DNA from: an uncultured Bacilli bacterium
Lineage (GTDB): Bacteria; Bacillota_I; Bacilli_A; RF39; UBA660
NCBI GenBank assembly: GCA_947588685.1
Contig: CANPYM010000001.1
Span: forward strand, 81,678-145,677
Length of the DNA: 64,000 bases
Reading direction: 5' to 3'
In this document: positions 1 to 9,299 of the stretch, one piece after another
How the letters are laid out: each line of letters starts with the position of its first letter
How positions within the stretch are numbered: position 1 is the first letter of the stretch
Program-made: the position numbers and the translations under genes
Notes under the pieces: generated by a model
Told to the model about the DNA's origin: nothing
Databases searched by the model: none
What the model saw: only the letters and a program-made list of their open reading frames with translations

Positions 1-1246
1 AGCGATCAATAAAGCCCATAATAATTAACTCTTTAGCTTTTTCTTCACTAATACCCCGACTCATTAAATAAAATAATTTATCTTTACTAATTTTCGCAAC
101 CGTTGCTTCGTGGTTTAAGTTAGAAGTATTATTCTCTACAATATTTTTAGGGATTGTATCGCTTTTAGATATCTCATCTAAAATAATGGTATCACATTTA
201 ACAGTGGCATTAGCGTGGTGAGCGTCTTTGGTAATGCGTACGGTACCCCGGTAATCAGCTTCGCCACCATTAGCAGCAATCGATTTACTGATAATTTCAC
301 TCGTTGTATGGGGCGCTAGATGAATCATTTTGGCCCCTGTATCTTGTGTTTGTCCTTTAGTTGCAACAGCGATAGAAATACATCTACCTAAAGCATATGG
401 ACCCGACAAGATACAAGATGGATACTTCATATTAACACAGGAACCGATATTACCATCAATCCATTCCATCACGCCACCTTCTTCGACCATTGCCCTTTTT
501 GTAACAAGATTATATAAGTTATTAGACCAATTTTGAATAGTTGTATAACGGCATTTAGCGCCTTTTTTAACATAGATTTCAACGACAGCGGCGTGGAGAG
601 ACTCAGATGAATAAGTTGGAGCGGTACATCCTTCCATATAGTGAAGTTCAGCTCCTTCATCAACAATGATAATCGTTCTTTCAAATTGTCCCATCTTCTC
701 ACTATTAAGACGGAAGTAACTTTGTAAAGGACGATCTAATTTCGTATGCGGTGGGATATAAATAAATGTTCCCCCACTCCAAACAGCGCCATTTAATGCC
801 GTATATTTATTTTCATCATATTTAACTAAATTATTAAAATATTCCTTGAAAAGATCAGGGTATTTTTTTAAAGCTGTGTCGGTATCACAAAAGATAATAT
901 TTTTTTCTTCTAATTTTTTAATCATATTGTGATAGACAACTTCGCTTTCATATTGGGCACCAATACCTGCTAAATATTTCTTTTCGGCATCAGGTAAACC
1001 TAGTTTATCAAAAGTATCACGGATATCCTGTGGAACATCATCCCAACTATTTTTGACCTCATCTGTCATTCTTCTAAAATAAGTAATATTATCAAAATCA
1101 AGACGAAGTTCTGGCCCAAAAGATGGTTCACTAAAAGTTGCAAAAGTCTTATATGCTTGCACACGAAAATCTTGCATCCATTTAGGTTCATTCTTTAGTT
1201 TCGATATTTGTCTTACTTTTTTTTCATTAATACCTTTGATAACCAT
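1..1246 (-). CDS. sufB: Fe-S cluster assembly protein SufB (C-terminus cut by window edge)
   Basis: Reverse-strand reading from ATG at 1246: [35 protein letters not shown]...[10 protein letters not shown]...[20 protein letters not shown]...[28 protein letters not shown]; open to the window edge, so absent from the ORF track. Confidence 0.95.
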   Translation of the reverse strand, partial: MVIKGINEKKVRQISKLKNEPKWMQDFRVQAYKTFATFSEPSFGPELRLDFDNITYFRRMTDEVKNSWDDVPQDIRDTFDKLGLPDAEKKYLAGIGAQYESEVVYHNMIKKLEEKNIIFCDTDTALKKYPDLFKEYFNNLVKYDENKYTALNGAVWSGGTFIYIPPHTKLDRPLQSYFRLNSEKMGQFERTIIIVDEGAELHYMEGCTAPTYSSESLHAAVVEIYVKKGAKCRYTTIQNWSNNLYNLVTKRAMVEEGGVMEWIDGNIGSCVNMKYPSCILSGPYALGRCISIAVATKGQTQDTGAKMIHLAPHTTSEIISKSIAANGGEADYRGTVRITKDAHHANATVKCDTIILDEISKSDTIPKNIVENNTSNLNHEATVAKISKDKLFYLMSRGISEEKAKELIIMGFIDR

Positions 1247-1296
1247 TGATATCACCATCTAATATTATACTAAAAACACCAAATAAAAAAAAGAAC

Positions 1297-1734
1297 TTAT
1301 GATTCTTTTTTTGTTTTTTGATAAATCGCACAAAAGTCAATAACCGTAGGCCCCGCTTCCGTTTTTGGCTTGCTTAACTCTTGATGAAGAAGACGGGCTT
1401 CTTCAATTCGGGGATTTAAATAGGTATCTTTATCCTCTGGAATACCAAAAACATCTTTAACACTATCCCACATATTTTCAAAAGGATACATATCATAAAC
1501 GTATTTAACATTAGTTGTTAAACTATTTAATTCAAATTCGGGAATAACATAATCTTCCATATCGATAATGTGATACCGCTTACCGCGTTCTTGTAAATCA
1601 TATGCCCAATCATCAAAAGCTACTACGAGTCGGTAGCATTCACTTTCAAAAGGCATATCAATTTCGCCACTAGAAGTAATAATATGAAACCTTTCAAAGG
1701 TAACAATATGCGCTAAAAAAACTTTACCGTCCAT
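1297..1734 (-). CDS. Uncharacterised 145-aa protein encoded between sufU and sufB
   Basis: Overlaps sufU by 11 nt; no family recognised. Confidence 0.7.
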   Translation of the reverse strand: MDGKVFLAHIVTFERFHIITSSGEIDMPFESECYRLVVAFDDWAYDLQERGKRYHIIDMEDYVIPEFELNSLTTNVKYVYDMYPFENMWDSVKDVFGIPEDKDTYLNPRIEEARLLHQELSKPKTEAGPTVIDFCAIYQKTKKES

Positions 1735-2176
1735 TTTTCTCTAATTCCTCTAAAGCTTTTTCAATTCCCCACCAAGGAAGTAAAACACATTTTTTCCGGT
1801 TGGGTTGCCGATAAACATCATCGTAGACAACAGCTTGTTCTAAAACATCAGGGTCATATTCTTTTTCATCAATCATATGGCTATAATTAATCAAGATATT
1901 TTTTACTTCATCAACATTTTTACCAATTAAAGTTTCAACCATAATGGAAGCTGATGACGTACACATCGCACACGCTTCCCCATCAAAGCGAACATCTTTA
2001 ACAATGCCATCTTCCACTTTAATTTGAACATTAACTTCATCAATGCAAGATGTATTATTCATATTTTCAGTTATATAAGATGGATCATCTGTTAAACTTT
2101 TATGACGAGGATTTTGATAGTGGTCTAAAATAATGCTTCTTTTTAAATTTGGTTCCATAGATATCACCACTTGCAT
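1724..2176 (-). CDS. sufU: Fe-S cluster assembly scaffold SufU (NifU-like)
   Basis: LDHYQNPRHKS..., GEACAMCTSSASIMVETLIGK, RKKCVLLPWWGIEKAL; gene order sufU-x-sufB. Confidence 0.9.
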   Translation of the reverse strand: MQVVISMEPNLKRSIILDHYQNPRHKSLTDDPSYITENMNNTSCIDEVNVQIKVEDGIVKDVRFDGEACAMCTSSASIMVETLIGKNVDEVKNILINYSHMIDEKEYDPDVLEQAVVYDDVYRQPNRKKCVLLPWWGIEKALEELEKNGR

Positions 2177-2189
2177 TATACTCTAATAC

Positions 2190-2225
2190 CAAAAAAAAAA
2201 CAATAAAAGTTATTCTTTTATTGTT
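2190..2225 (-). terminator. Rho-independent terminator of the 2218-4596 gene
   Basis: AACAATAAAAG-ttatt-CTTTTATTGTT hairpin with U-tract on the minus strand. Confidence 0.6.
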
Positions 2226-4596
2226 TAACTATTTTAATATAACCTAAATTACCATCAGCTTCTAAAAGGTCACCATCACTAATTTTTTTACTGCAACCTT
2301 TTAAAATAATACAAGGTACATCTAATTCTCTAATTAAAGTTTTAACATTGTGATTAAGATATTGATCCGATATAATGATACCTTCAATCTTCGGTAATTT
2401 AAAAATGATATTAGGACTTAGCGTTTTAGTAACTAAAATGTCTTTACTTCTTAAATTACGTAAATCATTAATACTTTTAACAATAACGGCTCTTCCCATC
2501 ATTTTTCCTTTAGATAAACCGATACCTTTTAAAGCTGTTTTCAAAGTTTCTTTATCCTCACCAAGAAAATTAGGCGCTAAAAAATTAGCATAAGCATTAT
2601 AATATAGTTTTTGCCTTGTACTTTCTTTTAAAAGGCTTTCAGATGCCACCTCACCATCAATATATTTATTAATAGTATTAATATCTAAATGCCAAATATC
2701 ATTTTCATTGGTAATAATTTTCTTATTTAAATAGTATTTAGCTAACATTTTGGTATAACGTTTAACAACAAAATTAAACTTTGATAAATAGTCTTTTAGA
2801 TAGTTTTTAGCAATTAATAATTCTTGTAGTTGTTCTATCTTTTCGTTGATATCGTTATAGTCTTTAGTTTCTAAACTATCATTTAGTATTTTCTTAATCG
2901 AAGAAGAACTTGCATTATTAGGATATGACGTAAAATGGGCAAGTAGCTTCTTTATTTTTCTAATCACAATTTCAACATCTTCAACGTAGCAAACAGAAGA
3001 CAAGTCCGTCTCATCATCACTTAAATAGCCATAAGCATCAATAAAATAACGAAATAAAGGATGATAGAAAGAGGAACTGGATTTTTCATAATCACTAATA
3101 ATTTTATAAGTTGGCGTCGCATACCAATAATGGTAACTTTCCTTATCAGAATTAATCTTAGAAACTAAATCATATAGTATTTTTTGAATTCGTTCTTTTG
3201 GATACTTATCCTTAACCGTAATTAAGTCTTCAAACTGTTTGACACTGATAATATCTTTTAAAGAATTATAGACAAGTAATTTATCAATATCGATTAAAAG
3301 TTCTAATTCAAGATAGTGTTTAGCTAAGGCGTAATAATCACTAAATACTAATTTAAGCCAGTAATTTTCGACATTGGCACCATTAGTTCTTGGCATATTA
3401 TGACAATATGTATTATAACTTTTGTGAGCTTCTTCACACCATTTAGAAGCATTTTTCATCATTAAGTGAATTCTTTGTTCAATCTGTTTTACATTAGCTC
3501 GTCTTATTCTTTTAAGTTTAAAAGAGACTTTAACATCACCCTTAGGACTAATGCCATATAAATATTTAAAATAATTAGCATCATAATCCATTATTTTCAT
3601 AAATAAGTTTTCATAAAATGATATATCACAATATACACCATTAAAAAGAAGTGATAACGTCTTTCCACTAACATCATAAGTATCCATATATTTAGATATA
3701 ACATCATCATAACTATATTTATATAGACTATACATAAACGCTTTAGGAACTAACGGCATTTTCTTTAACTTACCCTGATAATTATCAAAGATAATCTTAT
3801 CAATCATCTTACCCTGCAACACATATATTTCATCATGACTTATAGCTAGTTCTATTTCTAAAGGATATCCAAAATTATTTTGAAGTTGATGCGCCAAACT
3901 AAGCGTTTTCGAAATCATATCTGAACTAATTAGTTTATACTTATCCTCATATAGATATTTAGATGTATTGTAGTCATAGATATATTGTTCAAATTGATCT
4001 TCTTTTTGAACATCAATGGTCATTTCACTACTTTTTAAATGAACAGGATTCATTGTTACAATTGATATATATTTACTAGTTTCTAATTCTTTTTGAACAA
4101 TAACCGCCATTAATAATTCTTTATAATCAATTTTCTTTTTATAAATATAAGACAAAGTATTATAAGAGAATAATTCTTTATAACAATTAATAATACCTTT
4201 TAAAACATTATTTTTATTAATACCTTTTCTAACTGGTAATAATCCGGCAAAGGAAAAAGCAGAATCAATACTTGAACGAATAATATAATTATCACCATCG
4301 CTAACAAAAGAAATTATTTTCTCACTAGCTTCTTCGGATAACGTAACTTGATCAAATAAAGTATTAATTTCTTTTGAAATAGTAACAATATTATCAATAC
4401 TAAGTCTTTGCATTAAAGTATCTATTTTATCCTTAATCGGACGAATAGCAACTAAATATTCATTCGTATCAATTGCAATACTTCTAGGTGTTTTATAGCC
4501 AAAACGATTAGCATCTACTAAAAAGCGAGCTTTAGCGCCAATATTTTTAGCTCCCATAAAACTATTTAATTCAACAACCATACTATCACCAAACAA
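2218..4596 (-). CDS. Divergent PEP synthase / rifampin-phosphotransferase-like protein (PPDK N-terminal plus PEP-utilising mobile domains)
   Basis: N-term GAKNIGAKARFLVDANRFGYKTPRSIAID and YIIRSSIDSAFSFAGLLPVRKG; C-term swivelling-domain-like GKMMGRAVIVKSINDLRNLRSKDILVTKTLSPN...ISDQYLNHNVKTLIRELDVPCI. Confidence 0.7.
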   Translation of the reverse strand: MFGDSMVVELNSFMGAKNIGAKARFLVDANRFGYKTPRSIAIDTNEYLVAIRPIKDKIDTLMQRLSIDNIVTISKEINTLFDQVTLSEEASEKIISFVSDGDNYIIRSSIDSAFSFAGLLPVRKGINKNNVLKGIINCYKELFSYNTLSYIYKKKIDYKELLMAVIVQKELETSKYISIVTMNPVHLKSSEMTIDVQKEDQFEQYIYDYNTSKYLYEDKYKLISSDMISKTLSLAHQLQNNFGYPLEIELAISHDEIYVLQGKMIDKIIFDNYQGKLKKMPLVPKAFMYSLYKYSYDDVISKYMDTYDVSGKTLSLLFNGVYCDISFYENLFMKIMDYDANYFKYLYGISPKGDVKVSFKLKRIRRANVKQIEQRIHLMMKNASKWCEEAHKSYNTYCHNMPRTNGANVENYWLKLVFSDYYALAKHYLELELLIDIDKLLVYNSLKDIISVKQFEDLITVKDKYPKERIQKILYDLVSKINSDKESYHYWYATPTYKIISDYEKSSSSFYHPLFRYFIDAYGYLSDDETDLSSVCYVEDVEIVIRKIKKLLAHFTSYPNNASSSSIKKILNDSLETKDYNDINEKIEQLQELLIAKNYLKDYLSKFNFVVKRYTKMLAKYYLNKKIITNENDIWHLDINTINKYIDGEVASESLLKESTRQKLYYNAYANFLAPNFLGEDKETLKTALKGIGLSKGKMMGRAVIVKSINDLRNLRSKDILVTKTLSPNIIFKLPKIEGIIISDQYLNHNVKTLIRELDVPCIILKGCSKKISDGDLLEADGNLGYIKIVKQ

Positions 4597-4627
4597 CTTC
4601 AGAGTAACTATTACCCATTATAACATA

Positions 4628-4655
4628 AAAAAAGTAAATTGCTACAATTTACTTT
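4628..4655 (-). terminator. Terminator downstream of spoVS
   Basis: AAAAGTAAATT-gctac-AATTTACTTTT. Confidence 0.6.
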
Positions 4656-4669
4656 TCGTATTCTATAAG

Positions 4670-4930
4670 TTATCTTGCTTCCACAATTAATTTGATAGCT
4701 GTTCTTTCCTCACCATCAATAACAATATCGGTAAAAGCGGGAATGCAGACGAGATTTTTTCCTGATGGAGCGACAAATCCTCTAGCAATCGCAATTGCCT
4801 TAATAGCTTGATTTAAAGCTCCTGCTCCAATAGCTTGGATTTCAACCTCACCTTTTTCGCGAAAAACATTTGCAAGCGCTCCCGCTACGGAATTAGGATT
4901 AGACTTTGTTCCTACTTTAAGTGTTTCCAT
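4670..4930 (-). CDS. spoVS: Stage V sporulation protein S
   Basis: METLKVGTKSNPNSVAGALANVFREKGEVEIQAIGAGALNQAIKAIAIARGFVAPSG... Confidence 0.93.
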   Translation of the reverse strand: METLKVGTKSNPNSVAGALANVFREKGEVEIQAIGAGALNQAIKAIAIARGFVAPSGKNLVCIPAFTDIVIDGEERTAIKLIVEAR

Positions 4931-5010
4931 TATTATCTTCCTTTCTACATTAACTATATGATTTTAACCATTATTTATGAGTATATAAAAAAAAGAATGT
5001 TACCATTCTT

Positions 5011-6036
5011 TTACATATTAGGATCAACTAAGATTTTAATTGCTGCATCAGTTCCAGAAGTTAATCTTTCGTATGATGCTTGAACATCTTCAAGACGTAC
5101 TAAATCATCTTTGAACTTTAAGACATCGATTTGTTTATTAGACATTAAATCAATACATTCTTGGAATTCTTTCTTTGTATAAGCAATGGCTCCTTGAAGA
5201 TCTAATTCCTTTGTAACAGCTAAAGCGGTTGGAATCGTTATCGCATCAAGTGATACACCAGCTAAAACAACTCTACCACCAGGTTTAACAACTAAGATGG
5301 CTGATGTTACAGCTGGGGCATTACCACAACATTCAATAACTTTATCAAAGCCACCATTAGTTTTAGCTAACATATTAGGAACCATATCTTGGCTTCTAGC
5401 ATCAACCCATTCATCAGCAACGCCTAAACTTACGGCTTTGTTTCCTCTTGCTTCGTTGGTCTCAGATACAACAACTAAACTTGCACCTTCCATTTTAGCA
5501 AACATTGCTGATACTAAACCGATAATACCGCCACCAACAACTAATACTTTATCACCAACTTTAATATCAGCTAAGTGAATAGCATGTAAACCAACAGCCG
5601 TAGGTTCAACCATAGCTACTTCTTCATCAGTAATATTATCAGGTACTTTAATAACCATATCAGGACGAATGGCCATCTTTGGAGCATAAGCTCCTGGATA
5701 AGTTAAAGATAAACCCGTCGCATTAGTCCAAGTCTCTGGACAATATTGTGGGTTACCCGTAAGACAAGCTTCACAATGACCACAAGGTGAGATTGGAAGA
5801 GCTGTTACTCGATCTCCTACCTTTAAGTCTTCACGAGCTCCAACATCAGTTACAATACCACAATATTCATGGCCCATAACAAGACCAGCAGGCGCACCAG
5901 CTACCCAGTAATGAATATCTGATCCACAAATACCTGCTTTTTTAACATCAATTAAAACATCTTTACCATTAGGAACCGGTTCAGCCATTTCCTTTACTTC
6001 AAATTCTCTTGCTCCTTTAATCGCTACACATTTCAT
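5011..6036 (-). CDS. Zinc-binding medium-chain alcohol/polyol dehydrogenase
   Basis: GHEYCGIV, structural Zn cysteines CGHCEACLTGNPQYC, Rossmann VLVVGGGIIGLVSAMFAK. Confidence 0.9.
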   Translation of the reverse strand: MKCVAIKGAREFEVKEMAEPVPNGKDVLIDVKKAGICGSDIHYWVAGAPAGLVMGHEYCGIVTDVGAREDLKVGDRVTALPISPCGHCEACLTGNPQYCPETWTNATGLSLTYPGAYAPKMAIRPDMVIKVPDNITDEEVAMVEPTAVGLHAIHLADIKVGDKVLVVGGGIIGLVSAMFAKMEGASLVVVSETNEARGNKAVSLGVADEWVDARSQDMVPNMLAKTNGGFDKVIECCGNAPAVTSAILVVKPGGRVVLAGVSLDAITIPTALAVTKELDLQGAIAYTKKEFQECIDLMSNKQIDVLKFKDDLVRLEDVQASYERLTSGTDAAIKILVDPNM

Positions 6037-6184
6037 AATTTTCCTCCTATCTTCTACTTATATTATACCCTACCCCTTTTTATTTATCAATCAAAATTAT
6101 TTTATTAGACACATTAAAGTGTCAAGTAATTATTTTTCTTTCAAAAAGAAATGTGATAAAATGGTTATGGTAAGTAGGTGAACT

Positions 6185-7057
6185 ATGAAAAGAAGATTGT
6201 TTAAAGACCGCAAAGATGGAAGAAGAATTGACCATCTATCAGGAATGGGTCAAATAATATTAGATTTAAAACCTAAAAGATGTGATAGTTATGTTTTTAT
6301 CAATCAAGAAATGGATTTAACTACCTTAACGGAATATATCAAAAAGAAAAAAGAAAATGGCGAGGAGCTAACTTTCTTTCATGCCTTTGTAACCGCGATT
6401 GGTAAAACTTTCTATAACCGGCCAAAGTTAAATTATTTCGTAGCTAATAGACATCTTTATGAACATAATGATATCGTTGTTTCTTTTGTAGCTAAAGTAG
6501 CCTTTGATGATCATAGTGAAGAGATGATGATTATGATTCCGATTCTTCCTAATGATAATATCTATACGATTAGTAAAAGGATTAAAGAGAAAGTTAAGGC
6601 CATTCGGGATAATAGCGCTAAAAAAGAAGGCGCTAATAGTGCGATTGATATCTTAGGGCGTCTACCTAATATCATAAGAGTACCTCTTGTAGGAATATTT
6701 AAATGGTTAGATAGAAAAGGTCATTTACCTAATTCCTTAATTAAAGATAATCTATATTATAGTAGTATTATTGTTTCTAATCTAGGATCAATTCATTGTG
6801 GGGCTATCCACCACAACATTACGGATTTTGGCTCCTGTTCATCTTTAGCAACAATGGGTGAAATTAAAGATGAAGAAAAAATCATCGATGGTAAAAAAGT
6901 GATTCTTAAAATATGTGATTTCGGTATTAATTTTGATGAAAGAGTTGCCGATGGCTATTATTTTGCTAAATCAATTAAATTAATTCAATATCTTTTCCTT
7001 CATCCTGAAGAATTAGAAAGCGATGTCAGTGAAAAAATTGATGTACCATTAAAATAG
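6185..7057 (+). CDS. 2-oxoacid dehydrogenase acyltransferase (E2/CAT-fold) catalytic domain protein without a lipoyl domain
   Basis: C-terminal VILKICDFGINFDERVADGYYFAKSIKLIQYLFLHPEEL; SIIVSNLGSI; CAT-fold pattern. Confidence 0.75.
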   Translation: MKRRLFKDRKDGRRIDHLSGMGQIILDLKPKRCDSYVFINQEMDLTTLTEYIKKKKENGEELTFFHAFVTAIGKTFYNRPKLNYFVANRHLYEHNDIVVSFVAKVAFDDHSEEMMIMIPILPNDNIYTISKRIKEKVKAIRDNSAKKEGANSAIDILGRLPNIIRVPLVGIFKWLDRKGHLPNSLIKDNLYYSSIIVSNLGSIHCGAIHHNITDFGSCSSLATMGEIKDEEKIIDGKKVILKICDFGINFDERVADGYYFAKSIKLIQYLFLHPEELESDVSEKIDVPLK

Positions 7058-7100
7058 AAGAGAAACTAATTATTGAACTGAACCCCAAGAGTTGGACAGT

Positions 7101-7760
7101 TTAATTATTTAGTCTCTCTTTTTTGATAGCTTTTTGCCACTTAATGATACCAAAAATATTGATAATAGTATAACCTATAGATACTAAAAGTAACATAATG
7201 GCGCCATCGCCATGATTAATAACGGCAAAAGTCCAAAGGAACAAATCAAGGATGTTATTAGCAAGCCATACCCACCAACATTCTTTATAACGAAGATTCA
7301 TTAAAACAACGCCACAAAAATTAATACATTGAGAAGTTGCATCTAAAAAGGCTAATTGAACAGTTGGAATAAAGTTTAAAAAGTAACCAGTAATAAAACC
7401 ACCACTAATACATATTAAAGTTACTAAAACAGATACTTTGGGAGTAAAGGTGCGAACAATAACTTTTTTATTGACTAACTTTTTTCGCCACATAATAAAT
7501 CCTATGACTTGAAGAGGAGAAAAGATTAAATAGTATGATATGACTGTTCCAAAAAAATGATTTTTATAGGCAACATAGCCCATTAAAAGATAATTAATGA
7601 ATCCTAAGATGTAATTAACTCTTTTTCCTTCTGTCGCAAAATAAGAACAAAGTAGTCCCGTAAAAAGGGTTAAGCCGCCGATTAAAAGATCGTGAGTTAA
7701 AAGGCCTGATACCACTGAAACAATGGCACTTATAGTAATTAAAATAATATCTTTTTTCAT
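7101..7760 (-). CDS. pnuC: PnuC-like nicotinamide riboside/mononucleotide transporter
   Basis: Multi-TM; LDATSQCINFCGVVLMNLRYKECWWVWLANNILDLFLW. Confidence 0.8.
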   Translation of the reverse strand: MKKDIILITISAIVSVVSGLLTHDLLIGGLTLFTGLLCSYFATEGKRVNYILGFINYLLMGYVAYKNHFFGTVISYYLIFSPLQVIGFIMWRKKLVNKKVIVRTFTPKVSVLVTLICISGGFITGYFLNFIPTVQLAFLDATSQCINFCGVVLMNLRYKECWWVWLANNILDLFLWTFAVINHGDGAIMLLLVSIGYTIINIFGIIKWQKAIKKERLNN

Positions 7761-7764
7761 AGAT

Positions 7765-9192
7765 TTAATTGTTAACCCGGTGGTGAACTTCTTTCGTAGC
7801 CATCGTCAAGGCAGCAAAGGTGTATCCATTTTCTTTTCCATATGTAATAATATCTTCTAAGGCATCCCTAGTTGGTACTTTAATATCATGCATTAAAACG
7901 ACATTAGGACGCGTCCTTGATAATGATTTGATAACATTTTGATATACTTCTTCTTTCGTTTTTGCTCCCCCGGCATCATTACTATCAATATTCCAATCAA
8001 AATAATGATATCCTCTTGCCTCAACTTCTTTAGTTAGAGTGGTCATAATCCCTTTTTGATAATTACGGCTAACTGTATTACTACTACCACCTGGGAATCT
8101 AATAATTCTAGCGTCTATACCGGTTAGTTTATAAACCCTAGTATGAACTTTTTCCAAATCTTCAAAGTAAGCATCAATAGAAGCATACACTTTCGCATAA
8201 TTATGACTAGCCGTATGAAGCGCTACAGTATGTCCTTCATTATGTTCCCTCTTAATTAAATCATCCGGTCCATTATTAGTAACAAAGAATGTTGCTTTAA
8301 CACCTTCTTTTTTTAAAATATCTAAAATCGTCGCCGTCGTCTTAGCGCTAGGACCATCGTCGAATGTTAAATAAATAACGCCACCCGTTGGTTTTTCGGT
8401 AACTTTAACTTCTCTTTTAATAGATGCTTTATGACCCTCTTTATCTTCAACTTCATAAATAACTTCATAAGTACCTAAAACTTTATTATTGATTTTATTG
8501 GTAACAACAACTTTATTAGTTAAATCATTACCGCAATCATCGTAAGCTTTATAGCCAATTTCATGATATGGATTCCCTTGATACATACTAACAGTACTAG
8601 AGCCAGATAAAGTTATCGTTGGTTTTACGAGTTCTTTCTTAACAATCGTTCTTTCAGCTAAAGCTTTATTACCGCTTCGATCTGTTACTTCATAAGTAAT
8701 TTTACCATCTTCAATATGGGTTATAACCTTCTTTGAAAGATCACCATCCACGTCATCATAAACTTTATATCCTAGTTCTTTATATTCGGTATTTTCACAT
8801 ACATAGACCACATCATCACCAATTAATTCTATGACGGGTCCTTTAATATCTTGAACAATGACAGTTCTTTTAACTTCTTTTTCGATAAGGCCTTTATCGA
8901 TTTTATAGATGACCTCGTAAGTTCCTACTTTAGATGTATCAACGTTACTCTCCGTTTTAATATCTTGGTTAACTTTATGGCCTTGATAAATGGCTTTAGC
9001 GCCAGCATCAACATATTTACTGTTAACGCCAATTTTTATTTCTTCCTCACCATTTAAGGATAGTTTCGGCACTAAAAAGAAAGAAAAAGCCAAACCTAAA
9101 AGAACTGCCCCAAGAAAAAGAGTTAAGACGATTAAGGTTTGCTTTCCATATTTTATTTTTTTATTTTTTGTTGTTAAATCTTTCTCTTCCAT
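7765..9192 (-). CDS. Membrane-anchored polysaccharide deacetylase with tandem Ig-like (DUF5011-type) domains
   Basis: N-terminal TM; repeats of VYDDVDGDLSKKV / AYDDCGNDLTNKV; NodB-like GGVIYLTFDDGPSAKTT, VALHTASH, IIRFPGGSSN. Confidence 0.88.
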   Translation of the reverse strand: MEEKDLTTKNKKIKYGKQTLIVLTLFLGAVLLGLAFSFFLVPKLSLNGEEEIKIGVNSKYVDAGAKAIYQGHKVNQDIKTESNVDTSKVGTYEVIYKIDKGLIEKEVKRTVIVQDIKGPVIELIGDDVVYVCENTEYKELGYKVYDDVDGDLSKKVITHIEDGKITYEVTDRSGNKALAERTIVKKELVKPTITLSGSSTVSMYQGNPYHEIGYKAYDDCGNDLTNKVVVTNKINNKVLGTYEVIYEVEDKEGHKASIKREVKVTEKPTGGVIYLTFDDGPSAKTTATILDILKKEGVKATFFVTNNGPDDLIKREHNEGHTVALHTASHNYAKVYASIDAYFEDLEKVHTRVYKLTGIDARIIRFPGGSSNTVSRNYQKGIMTTLTKEVEARGYHYFDWNIDSNDAGGAKTKEEVYQNVIKSLSRTRPNVVLMHDIKVPTRDALEDIITYGKENGYTFAALTMATKEVHHRVNN

Positions 9193-9260
9193 ACTTCTCG
9201 CCTACTAACATTATTATAGTATAAAGATAATGGGGGTGCAAGAAAATAGTTATTGTTGCA

Positions 9261-9299
9261 TAAAAAAATAGTAGCTTAAATAGCCACTATTTTTTTATG
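9261..9299 (-). terminator. Terminator of the surface-protein gene
   Basis: AAAAAAATAGTaGCTtAAATAGCcACTATTTTTTT inverted repeat. Confidence 0.55.

Noticed and set aside
330-702. Track ORFs 330..536 (+) and 469..702 (-)
   Set aside because: Both lie inside the sufB reading frame, which is open to the window edge; antisense/out-of-frame artefacts.
2375-2593. Numerous short plus-strand ORFs antisense to long genes (also 4835, 5297, 8851, 8990, 17913, 34037, 39357, 44960, 45413, 52038, 57455, 61182, 62012; minus-strand 11470, 23780, 32558, 33235)
   Set aside because: Each is antisense to or overlaps a well-supported CDS and shows low-complexity or unnatural composition.
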